From NCBI GenBank assembly GCA_965214625.1, contig OZ243962.1, positions 1,240,001-1,304,000 on the forward strand: DNA of 64,000 nt, read 5' to 3'. This document shows, piece by piece, positions 35,309 to 44,375 of the stretch. Each line of letters opens with the position of its first letter. Positions within the stretch are counted from its first letter, which is position 1. The translations under genes and the position numbers were made by a program. The notes under the pieces were generated by a model. It was not told where the DNA came from. It did no database searches and saw only the letters and a list, made by a program, of their open reading frames with translations. This DNA comes from G965214625 sp965214625. GTDB taxonomy: Bacteria > Pseudomonadota > Gammaproteobacteria > Arenicellales > Poriferihabitantaceae.

Positions 35309-35323
35309 CACCTGGATACTGGA

Positions 35324-36295
35324 TTACTTTTTGCGGTTCACCCGTTTTTTCGCCGCTGTTTTTTTCTTGCCCGCAGACCGTCTGCTCGCCACCTTTTTCG
35401 AGGCCGTCTTTTTGACCGCTTTCTTTTTGCCGTTGTTACCGGATTTTGCGGCGGGTCGCTTTACCGCCGATTTCCCGGTAGTCTTTTTCGTTTTCCGTGA
35501 TTGGGAAGCCAGTTTCGATTTTTTCCTCGGTGTTGCCTTCACCGGTTCCGGAATGATCCGGTTGATTTTCCCTCCGGCAATAATGGTCGAATCCTCTTCG
35601 CCAATCGACTCTGCTGCCGTCTCCAGTGTCTTGATTTCCAAGGGTCGGATTTCCAGATCGACGATCCCGCAAATTTCTTCGTGTATGTCCCCGATTTCCC
35701 CTCGAGCCGAGACCGTCCTGAGCTTGTGCTGGGCCTTATAGTACATGATCAGCGGCGCGGTGCTCTCATGATAAACCTTGATCCGGTTGACCACCACCTC
35801 TTCCGTATCATCGCTCCTTGAAACCAAGAGGCCATCACACTTGTCGCAATGCATCTTCGAGACCGGGGGTGAGAAAAATCGGTTGTAGATCGCTCCACAC
35901 TCCTGACAGATTGTCCGTCCGACGATCCGCTTGACCAGCACATCATCATCGACATCCACGTTGATTGCGATCTGCAGCACCCGACCCAGTATCCCTAACA
36001 GTGCATCAAGTGCCTGCGCTTGGGGAATGTTTCTGGGATAACCATCAATAATGTAGCCTCTTTTCGTGTCCCTTGCTCTTAGGCGTTCTTCCAACAGTTT
36101 CAAGACAATCTCATCATCAACCAGATTGCCTGAATCCAGTGCCTGCCGTGTCGTCTGATCCAGCGTTTTTGGGGAGGCCGCCGCTTCTCTTAGCAGGTCG
36201 CCGGTCGAAATCTGGGGTATACGATACCGTTCTGATAGCAATTTGGCTTGGGTACCCTTACCCGAACCGGGTCCGCCTAGAAGTGCAATTCGCAT
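35324..36295 (-). CDS. adk: Adenylate kinase with lysine-rich C-terminal tail
   Basis: Adk interconverts ATP plus AMP with two ADP. Residues 1-215 are a standard long-lid adenylate kinase with P-loop GGPGSGKGTQA, ISTGDLLR, GYIIDGYPRN and a zinc-type lid with Cys130, Cys133, Cys150 and Cys153. The protein is 323 residues, about 105 longer than usual. Residues 216-250 form a linker, and 251-323 are 31 Lys or Arg out of 73, with Ala, Ser and Thr filling the rest, resembling histone H1-like proteins. The frame is uninterrupted, so the tail is a genuine fusion. It could bind nucleic acid or the nucleoid. The gene precedes hemB. Confidence 0.93.
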   Translation of the reverse strand: MRIALLGGPGSGKGTQAKLLSERYRIPQISTGDLLREAAASPKTLDQTTRQALDSGNLVDDEIVLKLLEERLRARDTKRGYIIDGYPRNIPQAQALDALLGILGRVLQIAINVDVDDDVLVKRIVGRTICQECGAIYNRFFSPPVSKMHCDKCDGLLVSRSDDTEEVVVNRIKVYHESTAPLIMYYKAQHKLRTVSARGEIGDIHEEICGIVDLEIRPLEIKTLETAAESIGEEDSTIIAGGKINRIIPEPVKATPRKKSKLASQSRKTKKTTGKSAVKRPAAKSGNNGKKKAVKKTASKKVASRRSAGKKKTAAKKRVNRKK

Positions 36296-36747
36296 GACAG
36301 TAACTCTCTATTCCATCATTAACGGACAAATTTGGCGGACAGGCCATTCACGGTTCGTACTGTATTTCGACTGCCAATTGACCGGTAATTTATTCATACC
36401 TCGATTCAAACCCACCAGAACCACGGTGATATTGTGGACTTAAGAATACTTGTTTTACCGGTTAAATGCCAAGAGATTTTATTATCCGATCATCCGGTCC
36501 GCGCCGGAGTGTTCGCTCAGAGGCTTGATAATCAGGCCGGTACAATCGGGTTGCACCCAGTGACCGTCTGTCTCCGGCGATCATCCGCAACCGCTTTCGG
36601 CCGCACTCAACCAGACGGACAGGCCATGCAATCAGAACCCATGGGAAGCCCTTGTCGAAACCCGGAATAACCGCTGAACCTTGCGACCGGTTATACGCTG
36701 TTTTGCGGGTGCATCGTCGCAAATGACTGTCCGTCAGACCAGTTCGA
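36296..36747. other. Intergenic region between cysQ and adk
   Basis: The 452 bases follow cysQ and precede adk on the minus strand. No gene or RNA is recognisable. The part nearest adk (36370-36480) is AT-rich and probably carries the adk-hemB promoter. I could not identify defined -35/-10 boxes or a terminator for cysQ. Confidence 0.45.
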
Positions 36748-37551
36748 TCAAACCCGCTTCGCGAATTCGGTCCAGTCAACCGTTGGATCACCGCCGGCCA
36801 AAAACCATGGATTTAAAATATCCGGTTTATTATAGCTCAAGACCCTGCCGGACAAGTCCGTGATCTGACCGCCGGCAACGGTCAGGACACAATGTGCCGC
36901 TGCCGTGTCCCACTCTGAAGTCGGTCCCAAGCGAGGGTAAATATCGGCACGACCCTCTGCGACAAGACAGATCTTGAGCGAACTTCCCATACTGACGCTA
37001 TCCACTTTATCCGCCATGGTGGCGAGGTTTTGTCGGTAATTGATAACGTGCCTGCCTGCGTGAGAACGACTTTCCACCATGGTAACGCAGGCGGTATCCA
37101 CTTTTTTCACCTGTATCCTTTCGACAACCTTATCCTCTGTGCACTTGAATGCGCCGACACCTTGTGCGGCATAGTGACTGACCCCTTGAACCGGGGTATG
37201 CACCACCCCCAATATGGCCTGTCCCTTTTCAATCAGCGCGATATTCACCGTGAATTCCCCATTTCTCTTGACAAACTCCCGTGTCCCATCAAGCGGATCA
37301 ACAAGCCAGAATCGATCCCAGTCCGACCTGTTTTCGAACATCCCTTTGGGTGATTCTTCCGACAATACCGGCAAACCGCTATCCATATTCTGCAACCGTG
37401 TGATGATCAGTTCATGTGCACGACGATCCGCGACGGTCAGTGGGGAACCATCCTCTTTGACTTCGACCGAAAACCCGTGATCATAAACCGTCAGTATCTC
37501 CTTGCCGGCCTCAATCGAAATATCCAATACCTGTTGCAACAGTGCCTTCAT
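36748..37551 (-). CDS. cysQ: 3'(2'),5'-bisphosphate nucleotidase CysQ
   Basis: CysQ dephosphorylates PAP produced in sulfate assimilation. The 267-residue protein belongs to the lithium-sensitive inositol-phosphatase superfamily. It has VKEDGSPLTVADRRAHELI, the metal motifs PVLSEES and FWLVDPLDGTREF, and the late SEWDTAAAHCVLTVAGG. The ATG at 37551 overlaps the nudE stop as ATGA, indicating coupled translation; a start four codons earlier is in frame. The nudE-cysQ pair is common in gammaproteobacteria. Confidence 0.93.
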   Translation of the reverse strand: MKALLQQVLDISIEAGKEILTVYDHGFSVEVKEDGSPLTVADRRAHELIITRLQNMDSGLPVLSEESPKGMFENRSDWDRFWLVDPLDGTREFVKRNGEFTVNIALIEKGQAILGVVHTPVQGVSHYAAQGVGAFKCTEDKVVERIQVKKVDTACVTMVESRSHAGRHVINYRQNLATMADKVDSVSMGSSLKICLVAEGRADIYPRLGPTSEWDTAAAHCVLTVAGGQITDLSGRVLSYNKPDILNPWFLAGGDPTVDWTEFAKRV

Positions 37552-38084
37552 CGCCTCAACCACCTGTCGACCAATACCAGTGCCAGTAACACGCGAGGAT
37601 CATTGATTTGAGGGTGATTCAGCAACTGTTCTATCTGATGACAGGGATAACAACACTGCTCCAGGGGTTCGATTTCGTCGCCGTGCAGCGGTTCAGGATA
37701 AAGCGCTCCGGCAAAAAACAAATCCATCCGAAAATTACTGTAATGGGGCATCGTGTGCAGCTCTCGCACATAAACCAGTTCATTTGCACCCAGCCCGATC
37801 TCTTCTTTCAATTCCCGTTGTGCCGCCTGTTCTGGCATCTCGCCGGGGTCAACTTTCCCTTTCACAAAACCCAACTCATAGCGGTCTGTTCCCGCCGCAT
37901 ACTCTTTGACCATCACTATCCGGTCATCCAAAACAGGGACGACCATCACCGCCGCACCGAATCCGACAATCCGCTCAAAATGGGCCTGTCGGCCATTCGA
38001 AAATTCCAGACCCACCTGTTCAATGGCAAACAGGCGGCTTCTTGTCACCGTATTGATGCCCTTGACTTCCGGTTTGCGGTTCAT
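37548..38084 (-). CDS. nudE: ADP compounds hydrolase NudE
   Basis: NudE cleaves ADP-ribose, NADH and diadenosine nucleotides. The 178-residue protein has an intact Nudix box in GKVDPGEMPEQAAQRELKEE followed by IGL. It also shows the NudE-like surroundings VTRSRLFAIEQVGLEFSNG and GTDRYELGFVKG. I chose the ATG at 38084 because a GGAG ribosome site lies just upstream; an in-frame ATG at 38111 would add nine residues. Its stop overlaps cysQ by four bases. Confidence 0.9.
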   Translation of the reverse strand: MNRKPEVKGINTVTRSRLFAIEQVGLEFSNGRQAHFERIVGFGAAVMVVPVLDDRIVMVKEYAAGTDRYELGFVKGKVDPGEMPEQAAQRELKEEIGLGANELVYVRELHTMPHYSNFRMDLFFAGALYPEPLHGDEIEPLEQCCYPCHQIEQLLNHPQINDPRVLLALVLVDRWLRR

Positions 38085-38463
38085 TTTAGCTCCATCGTTT
38101 TTTATCGCCATCTCACTGGGCGATTTGTTCGATCTTCCTGACGCTTACGTGACCGGCCGGATAGGGTGTCACTTGATCATCCCCCGTCTTGACGGATTGA
38201 TGCCAATCATCGCGCCAGAGTGAGGATGACCTCACCCGTGATGCAACGCATTCAATAGGCATGAGGATAACAAATCCCACTGAACAAGTCCTCATCCCAG
38301 TGCCGGCATACCTCGTTCGGTCGTATCGGCCGAACTGCGCAATCACACAGGAAAACCGCCAGACCGCCCCAGCCGCTTGCCAATTACGATGGCATCAAAA
38401 CGCAATACCACGACCACTTTCGAGTCGTATCAGAACCGTGATGCGGTCTGGCCCGTCACTGGT
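38085..38463. other. Intergenic region between the NCS2 permease and nudE
   Basis: About 380 bases with no convincing gene. A 77-codon minus-strand frame (38113-38346) ends next to nudE but has no family features. A hairpin with arms GTGAGG (38220-38225) and CCTCAC (38230-38235) lies here without a T-run. The nudE promoter is expected within this stretch. Confidence 0.4.
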
Positions 38464-39825
38464 CTACTCGGGCCCCAATTCCTCCGGAAGAACCAGGTTC
38501 AAAACGATGGCGATGAAAGCTGCAGGCAGCAATCCGGAAGTCAAAAGGATTTTTGGGGTAGACGGGAAATGCTGGAGCGCATCGGGTACCAGCTGCAATC
38601 CCAGGCCAATGGACAAAGACACTGCGAAAATCACCATGTTCCGTCGATTCCAATTGACGTCGGAGAGCATGGACACACCCGCTGCTGCCACCATTCCGAA
38701 CATGACAATGACCCCCCCACCAAGTACTTCAATTGGAATGGTGGATATAATCGCACCAATGACGGGAATCAGGCCACAAACAATGAGAAAAATGGCCCCG
38801 ATGGTCACCACTTTACGGCTCATGATGCCGGTCATGGCAATCAAACCCACGTTCTGTGAGAACGACGTGTTGGGAAGTGCGCCGAAAATCCCGGAAACTG
38901 CCGTCCCGAGGCCATCGGCAAAGGTGGCACCCTTGATTTCCTTATCGGTCGCCTCCCGGCCCGCACCACCTTTGGTAATACCGGACACGTCGCCTACCGT
39001 CTCAATGGCAGAAATAACCGCCATCAGGCAAAACCCAATGACCGCCGCCATACTGAACTCAAATCCAAAATGAAATGGGTTGGGGAGAGAAAAGAGCGCC
39101 GCCTTAGCCACATTTTCGAAATGAACCATTCCCATGAAGTAAGCGACGACATAACCGACAATGAGACCCAGTAAAATCGCCGCGACGGACAGGATACCCC
39201 TGGCAAAAAATTTAAATCCCAATGTTGTCAAGATCACGACCAATGCGACGAACCAGTTATTCAGGCTGCCAAATTCGGGTTTGCCCATTGCAGGGACACC
39301 GCCGGCCGCATATTGGATGCCTACTTTTATCAGTGAAAGCCCAATCATAGTCACCACCAGACCGGTCACTAATGGGGGGAGCGCAAATCGAATTTTCCCG
39401 ACGAATGGCGCAAGACATGCGTGGAAGAGTCCACCCACTACCACCCCACACATCAATACCGCCATGGCATCAACCCCCTTCCCCGCAACCAGTGGGATCA
39501 TAATGGGTAAAAACGCAAAGCTTGTGCCCTGTACGATCGGAAGCCTTGCGCCCACCGGACCCACGCCGATCGTCTGAAACAAAGTGGTAATCCCCGCAAA
39601 CAGGATTGCCATCTGAATCATATAAATCAGATTAAAGAAGTCAGGCGAGTTGGAACCGAACCCAAAACCCGCTGCCCCCGCAATGATAATTGCCGGGGTG
39701 ACGTTGCTGACGAACATCGCCAGAACGTGTTGAATACCGAGTGGAACCGCCAAGGACAGCGGCGGTGTGTAGTTGGGGTCTCTAAGTTGCTCGGGGGTTC
39801 CGAGTGAAGAATTGTCAGTGACCAT
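38464..39825 (-). CDS. NCS2-family nucleobase permease (xanthine/uracil type)
   Basis: This 453-residue inner-membrane symporter has about 14 hydrophobic segments. Family motifs are PLGIQHVLAMFVSNVTPAII, LPIVQGTSFAFLPIM (substrate QGT region), ISAIETVGDVSGITKGGAG and LPNTSFSQNVGLIAMTGIMS. The last segment, with Asn-Thr-Ser-Phe-Ser-Gln-Asn-Val-Gly, is typical of xanthine/urate permeases such as XanP rather than UraA. A GAGGAT ribosome site precedes the ATG at 39825; the frame stays open far upstream but that part is not coding-like. No purine catabolic gene lies beside it. Confidence 0.88.
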   Translation of the reverse strand: MVTDNSSLGTPEQLRDPNYTPPLSLAVPLGIQHVLAMFVSNVTPAIIIAGAAGFGFGSNSPDFFNLIYMIQMAILFAGITTLFQTIGVGPVGARLPIVQGTSFAFLPIMIPLVAGKGVDAMAVLMCGVVVGGLFHACLAPFVGKIRFALPPLVTGLVVTMIGLSLIKVGIQYAAGGVPAMGKPEFGSLNNWFVALVVILTTLGFKFFARGILSVAAILLGLIVGYVVAYFMGMVHFENVAKAALFSLPNPFHFGFEFSMAAVIGFCLMAVISAIETVGDVSGITKGGAGREATDKEIKGATFADGLGTAVSGIFGALPNTSFSQNVGLIAMTGIMSRKVVTIGAIFLIVCGLIPVIGAIISTIPIEVLGGGVIVMFGMVAAAGVSMLSDVNWNRRNMVIFAVSLSIGLGLQLVPDALQHFPSTPKILLTSGLLPAAFIAIVLNLVLPEELGPE

Positions 39826-40616
39826 TTTATCCTCGCGGTTGGTGAATAGTGTATTGCATGCCTGGGTGCAGTAGCCCGTTGATCTACGTGCTCCAATGAT
39901 ATTCATCCATATTCCAATCATATCATTAGCCGAAATGGGCGGGGTTGCTTTCACTGCCCGCCTCACAGTGTACGAGATGGCCGGCAAAGCAATGCGGTGA
40001 CACGAGATGCCTGGAAATGAAATGATAAATCCTTCTATAACGATGACGCTGGTGGTTTCTTGAGCATTGTCACAACCGTCACATTGCCGGGACGTTGCCG
40101 GAATCGGGAAACGGTGCCAGGCATCGGGGTTGCCTGGGAAAAAACCGGTCATTTTGTAGCACCGAACACCAATGATATAAAAAATATGCGACGGTTTCTG
40201 GCTGCGCGAAATCGGGGGCTTGTTGCTTGCCTGGCAAGGATGTCTTCCGGCATCACACCATGAACATGATATGAGGTCTTTCTGTCAGAACGAAGTTCGC
40301 ACTGGTCGTTAACGAAGGGCCCTATCAACACCCGCCATCGGACACCGCCGACCACTGCATACAGATATCGTCATGGCCGAACAAGAAAATAGCCACACAG
40401 GAAAGGGGCGAGAGAGGGTGGCCTTTCGCCAAGCACATCCGACCTGCCGGGTCAGGAGAAAATTCAGGGGAAAGCCCCCGCGAGCGAGTCGATTTATTCA
40501 AGCTGATGCAGTATGATCAACCGCAGCATACATAACAACAGTTGAGTCTTGCCGGGGTCGATCGCGTCCATTTCCTTGGCAATGACGCTTGTAGACTTCA
40601 CGCCGTCGTTCCCAGT
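39826..40616. other. Divergent intergenic region between the NCS2 permease and zapE
   Basis: The 791 bases separate two divergently transcribed genes. The permease-proximal third is AT-rich and holds an inverted repeat (39895-39927). The rest has no recognisable gene, RNA or terminator. I looked for a purine or xanthine riboswitch upstream of the permease and could not recognise one. Confidence 0.45.
39895..39927. promoter_or_regulatory. Inverted repeat, possible operator of the NCS2 permease
   Basis: AATGATAT (39895-39902) and ATATCATT (39920-39927) are perfect arms separated by 17 bases, 70-102 bases upstream of the permease start. The spacing and AT-rich composition suggest a protein-binding site or promoter region rather than a terminator. 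Confidence 0.4.
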
Positions 40617-41711
40617 ATGACAACACCCTCCCCTACCAAAATTTATACCGATCACATCCAGGCAGGCACTTTGCGAGAAGACCCCGCACAACGGGCAGGG
40701 ATCAAGGCACTTGAGGCGGTCTATCAAACGCTACAAAAACAACCGAAGCACCCCTCAAGCTGGTTCCGTCAATATCTGTTGCCGTCTGAACCGGCGGTCA
40801 ATGGATTATATCTCTGGGGAGGGGTGGGAACCGGGAAAACCCTGCTGATGGATATTTTTTTTCAGTCGCTTCCCGCCGGATTGGCCAAGCGAATTCATTT
40901 TCATCGGTTCATGCAGTCTGTTCACAACCAGAAACACCGGATCAGGCATCAAAGCGATCCCCTCAAAATTATTGCCGGAACACTGGCAAGCAAATACGGT
41001 GTCTTGTGCCTTGATGAGTTCACGGTCACTGATATTACCGACGCGATGATCTTGTCAGGCCTGCTGCGATATCTATTTGAGAAAAACATGATACTGGTCG
41101 CCACTTCCAATACTGCAATCAACCGGCTTTATCTTGGCGGGTTACAAAGAGAGCGTTTTTTGTGCGCAATCAATCTATTGGAAAAACATACCACACAGAT
41201 CCGGATCGATAGCGGAACTGATTATCGAATGGCCTACCTGCAAAATGACGGGATCTATCATACTCCCGCAGACGCAAAAGCCAATCAGCTGATCCGTGAG
41301 ACATTCCAACAACTCGCCGGGATGTATGAGGACAGCAAGCAACAAATCATCCTCTCGGGAAGGACCGTCGATGTCATCTCAACCGGCTCAGGCGTGGTGT
41401 GGTTTGATTTCCAGTCATTGTGCATGACAAACCGCTCCCAATCTGACTATATCGAGTTGTCAAAGCGATTCCATACCGTCATCATCTCCAATATTCCGAC
41501 CCTTGACCAGGATCTTGACGATCCGACAAGACGATTTATCGAATTGATTGATGAACTCTATGATCGCCGTGTCAATCTGATCGTTTCCGCGTCTGCACCG
41601 CCCGAATCGCTTTATATCGGGAAGCGACTGGCAGCGCCATTTCAAAGGACGGCCAGTCGATTACGGGAGATGAGTTCTTCGGACTATCTTGCAGACCCCC
41701 ATTTACAGTGA
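40617..41711 (+). CDS. zapE: Cell division protein ZapE (AFG1-like ATPase)
   Basis: ZapE is a cytosolic AAA-type ATPase of the AFG1 family that acts on the Z-ring under stress. The 364-residue protein begins TPSPTKIYTDHIQAGTLRED and has Walker A LWGGVGTGKTLLMDIFF, the HFHRFMQSVH motif, Walker B VLCLDEFTVTDITDAMIL, and sensor residues in LVATSNTAINRLYLGGLQRERF. The ATG at 40617 gives a normal length; a TTG 25 codons upstream is unlikely. It is followed by ridA after a 203-base gap. Confidence 0.92.
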   Translation: MTTPSPTKIYTDHIQAGTLREDPAQRAGIKALEAVYQTLQKQPKHPSSWFRQYLLPSEPAVNGLYLWGGVGTGKTLLMDIFFQSLPAGLAKRIHFHRFMQSVHNQKHRIRHQSDPLKIIAGTLASKYGVLCLDEFTVTDITDAMILSGLLRYLFEKNMILVATSNTAINRLYLGGLQRERFLCAINLLEKHTTQIRIDSGTDYRMAYLQNDGIYHTPADAKANQLIRETFQQLAGMYEDSKQQIILSGRTVDVISTGSGVVWFDFQSLCMTNRSQSDYIELSKRFHTVIISNIPTLDQDLDDPTRRFIELIDELYDRRVNLIVSASAPPESLYIGKRLAAPFQRTASRLREMSSSDYLADPHLQ

Positions 41712-41914
41712 TGACAAATTGCATTCGATTTCGATATACGGAGGCATTCCCACCACCCGCTACTGCAGTATACATCGTAAATGCCCGGTGTCGCTGAGCC
41801 TGAAACCGGCTTGCCAACGACAAGGGAACCACTGAAGCCCTGATTGTTTTATGATTCCTTTTCAATACCACTCCCTTATAATTGACATCAAAGTTTCCTT
41901 ATTCGTAAGACATC

Positions 41915-42301
41915 ATGACCACAAGAGACATCATCAGCACCCCCCATGCACCGAGCGCGATCGGGCCTTATTCACAGGCAGTCAAGGTTGACAAAACTGT
42001 CTATATCTCCGGGCAAATTCCCCTCGATCCGGAAACCATGGAGGTTGTTGACGACTCGTTCACCGCGGCTGCACACCAGGTTTTCACCAACCTCAAAGCC
42101 GTTGCACAGGCCGCAGGGGGTGAACTCTCGGATGTCGTTAAACTCAATATCTTCCTGACCGACCTAGGTCATTTTTCTGACGTGAATGAAGTGATGCAAC
42201 AGTACTTTTGTGCGCCTTATCCGGCGCGTGCCGCAGTCGGTGTGGCGAGTTTGCCGAAAAACGTGCCGCTCGAAATCGAAGCCATTCTTGTATTGGGATA
42301 A
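41915..42301 (+). CDS. ridA: 2-iminobutanoate/2-iminopropanoate deaminase RidA
   Basis: RidA hydrolyses reactive enamine/imine intermediates made by PLP enzymes. The 128-residue protein has APSAIGPYSQAVKVDKTVYI, SGQIPLDPETMEV, an FTNLKAVAQAAGGELSDVVK helix, and the signature YPARAAVGVASLPKNVPLEI. The conserved Arg of that signature binds the substrate carboxylate, and a Glu near the end completes the active site. It overlaps the recG start by 14 bases. Confidence 0.95.
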   Translation: MTTRDIISTPHAPSAIGPYSQAVKVDKTVYISGQIPLDPETMEVVDDSFTAAAHQVFTNLKAVAQAAGGELSDVVKLNIFLTDLGHFSDVNEVMQQYFCAPYPARAAVGVASLPKNVPLEIEAILVLG

Positions 42302-44372
42302 CTCCATTACCGCTCATCCGTTACAGCAGCTTAAGGGAATCGGACCGAAGCTCGTCACCAGACTTGAAAAACTGGGAATCAAGCAACCCAGTGATCTGCT
42401 TTTCCATCTGCCCTACCGATACCAAGATCGAACCCGGATCACACCGATCTGTAACCTGGCGGTGGGCGATAGCGGTGTCATCGTCGGCCGTATAATGGGG
42501 GTAGACATTCGAATCGGTCGACGACGAAGTCTTCAGATTATCGTTTCAGACGATACGGGACCCCTGCTTCTCCGATTTTTTCATTTCAGTCGGCCCCAGC
42601 AAAAGGCTTTCCGGCAAGGCGCATGGATTCACTGTTTCGGAGAGGTCAGATGGGGGGCTCACGGCCATGAAATGGTGCATCCCGAGTATCGCCTCCACCC
42701 GTCTCCGCCCAAGGACGTGACTGAAAAGTCACTCACGCCGATCTATCCGACCACAGAAGGAATCAGTTCCGTTTCGATCCGAAAACTGGTCGATCTGGCG
42801 TTTGGCAAAGAACTGCCGCACCTCGCTGAAGTACTCCCCAAGTCGATTCAGGCACAGTTTGGTCTGATGCCGATTCGCAGCGCACTGCAGACGGCCCATT
42901 ACCCGCCGGGCAATACCGATACACAGGCACTGATGACGGGCGTTCACCCGGCGCTGCAACGTCTTGCAATCGAAGAACTCCTCGCACATCACCTTGCTTT
43001 TTACCTGCTTCGTCAGCGCCGTGCCCGACTGTCAGCCCCTGCCTTTCACGATCAGGCCGTTTCCTGGCGGCGTCTTAAAGCACAGCTGTCCTTTCAACTG
43101 ACCGGCGCCCAGCATCGTGTCATCAAGGAAGTCTTTGAGGATGTTGCCAAAGCCCCTCCCTGCAAGCGATTGATTCAAGGTGATGTGGGATCCGGCAAGA
43201 CCGTGGTGGCCGCCGCGGCCGCACTACTGGCGATTGATAATGGCTATCAGGTCGCGCTGATGGCACCCACCGAGCTGCTTGCAGAACAGCATCGTCAGAC
43301 GTTTGTCAACTGGTTTTCCCCGCTGGGTATCACCGTGGAATGGCTGACCGGGAAACGAAGCGGAGCAGATCGCACAACGGCGTTGTCCAGAATCTCGTCC
43401 GGTACAGTGAAAATGATCGTCGGGACACATGCATTGTTTCAACAGGATGTCGAGTTTGCCCGACTGGGACTCATCGTCATCGATGAACAACACCGTTTTG
43501 GCGTCGATCAGAGACTGGCGCTGAGCAACAAGCATGTGGAAACCGATTTGCCGCCCCACCAGCTGATCATGAGTGCCACGCCGATCCCCCGCTCATTGGC
43601 AATGATATTTTATGCCGATCTGGATGTGTCGAACATTGATCAACTGCCGCCGGGTAGAAAATCCATACGCACGGTGGTGGTCCCCGACACTCGACGAGAT
43701 GAAATCGCGCTTCGGGTTCAATCTGTCTGTCAATCAGGTCAACAGGTATACTGGGTCTGTCCTCTTATTGACGAATCTGACAAGCTGCAGGCCCAGGCCG
43801 CCACCATCATCTGCAAACGACTGCAGCAGATGCTTTCTAAACTACGAATCACACTGGTGCATGGACGAATGAAATCGACCGAAAAGGAAGCCATCATGGA
43901 ACAGTTTGTCGAAGGACAGATTGATGTACTGGTCGCAACGACCGTCGTTGAAGTGGGCGTAGATGTACCCAATGCCAGTTTAATGATCATAGAGAATGCC
44001 GAAAGACTGGGACTGGCTCAATTGCATCAGCTCCGGGGAAGGGTTGGCAGGGGGCACCACCAGAGCGCTTGCGTATTGATGTACCAATCGCCACTGCCTC
44101 AATCGGCAAAAGACCGCTTATCAATCATTCGCAAGATCAATGACGGTTTCACGATTGCACAAAAAGATCTGGAACAACGCGGTCCTGGCGAGTTATTGGG
44201 AACCCGGCAGACCGGAGTCCAACAGCTGAAAGTAGCGAATATCGTACGTGATACACACCTGTACCCCTTGGTCGAGGAAATCGCCCGTCAAATCAAAGAC
44301 CGCTATCCTGAGGCAACACAGCCCATCATACAGCGCTGGATGACCGACCAGATCCACTATGCCAACGTATGA
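42288..44372 (+). CDS. recG: ATP-dependent DNA helicase RecG
   Basis: RecG remodels stalled replication forks and Holliday junctions. From the TTG at 42288 the protein is 694 residues, like E. coli RecG (693). It has the N-terminal wedge and OB domain (PLQQLKGIGPKLVTRLEKLG, DLLFHLPYRYQDRT), helicase motif I IQGDVGSGKTVVAAAAALLA, motif II LIVIDEQHRFGVDQ, motif III MSATPIPRSL, and the C-terminal LHQLRGRVGRGHH with the TRG region. No ATG suits the conserved start. The TTG lies inside ridA. The ridA-recG-ubiA order is unusual but compact. Confidence 0.93.
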   Translation: MYWDNSITAHPLQQLKGIGPKLVTRLEKLGIKQPSDLLFHLPYRYQDRTRITPICNLAVGDSGVIVGRIMGVDIRIGRRRSLQIIVSDDTGPLLLRFFHFSRPQQKAFRQGAWIHCFGEVRWGAHGHEMVHPEYRLHPSPPKDVTEKSLTPIYPTTEGISSVSIRKLVDLAFGKELPHLAEVLPKSIQAQFGLMPIRSALQTAHYPPGNTDTQALMTGVHPALQRLAIEELLAHHLAFYLLRQRRARLSAPAFHDQAVSWRRLKAQLSFQLTGAQHRVIKEVFEDVAKAPPCKRLIQGDVGSGKTVVAAAAALLAIDNGYQVALMAPTELLAEQHRQTFVNWFSPLGITVEWLTGKRSGADRTTALSRISSGTVKMIVGTHALFQQDVEFARLGLIVIDEQHRFGVDQRLALSNKHVETDLPPHQLIMSATPIPRSLAMIFYADLDVSNIDQLPPGRKSIRTVVVPDTRRDEIALRVQSVCQSGQQVYWVCPLIDESDKLQAQAATIICKRLQQMLSKLRITLVHGRMKSTEKEAIMEQFVEGQIDVLVATTVVEVGVDVPNASLMIIENAERLGLAQLHQLRGRVGRGHHQSACVLMYQSPLPQSAKDRLSIIRKINDGFTIAQKDLEQRGPGELLGTRQTGVQQLKVANIVRDTHLYPLVEEIARQIKDRYPEATQPIIQRWMTDQIHYANV

Positions 44373-44375
44373 ATC

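Noticed and set aside
38113..38346. A 77-codon minus-strand frame directly upstream of nudE
   Set aside because: The spacing is suggestive, but there is no ribosome site, family resemblance or compositional support.
39826..40000. Possible purine or xanthine riboswitch upstream of the NCS2 permease
   Set aside because: I could not trace any conserved junction or loop sequence. Only the simple inverted repeat is supported.
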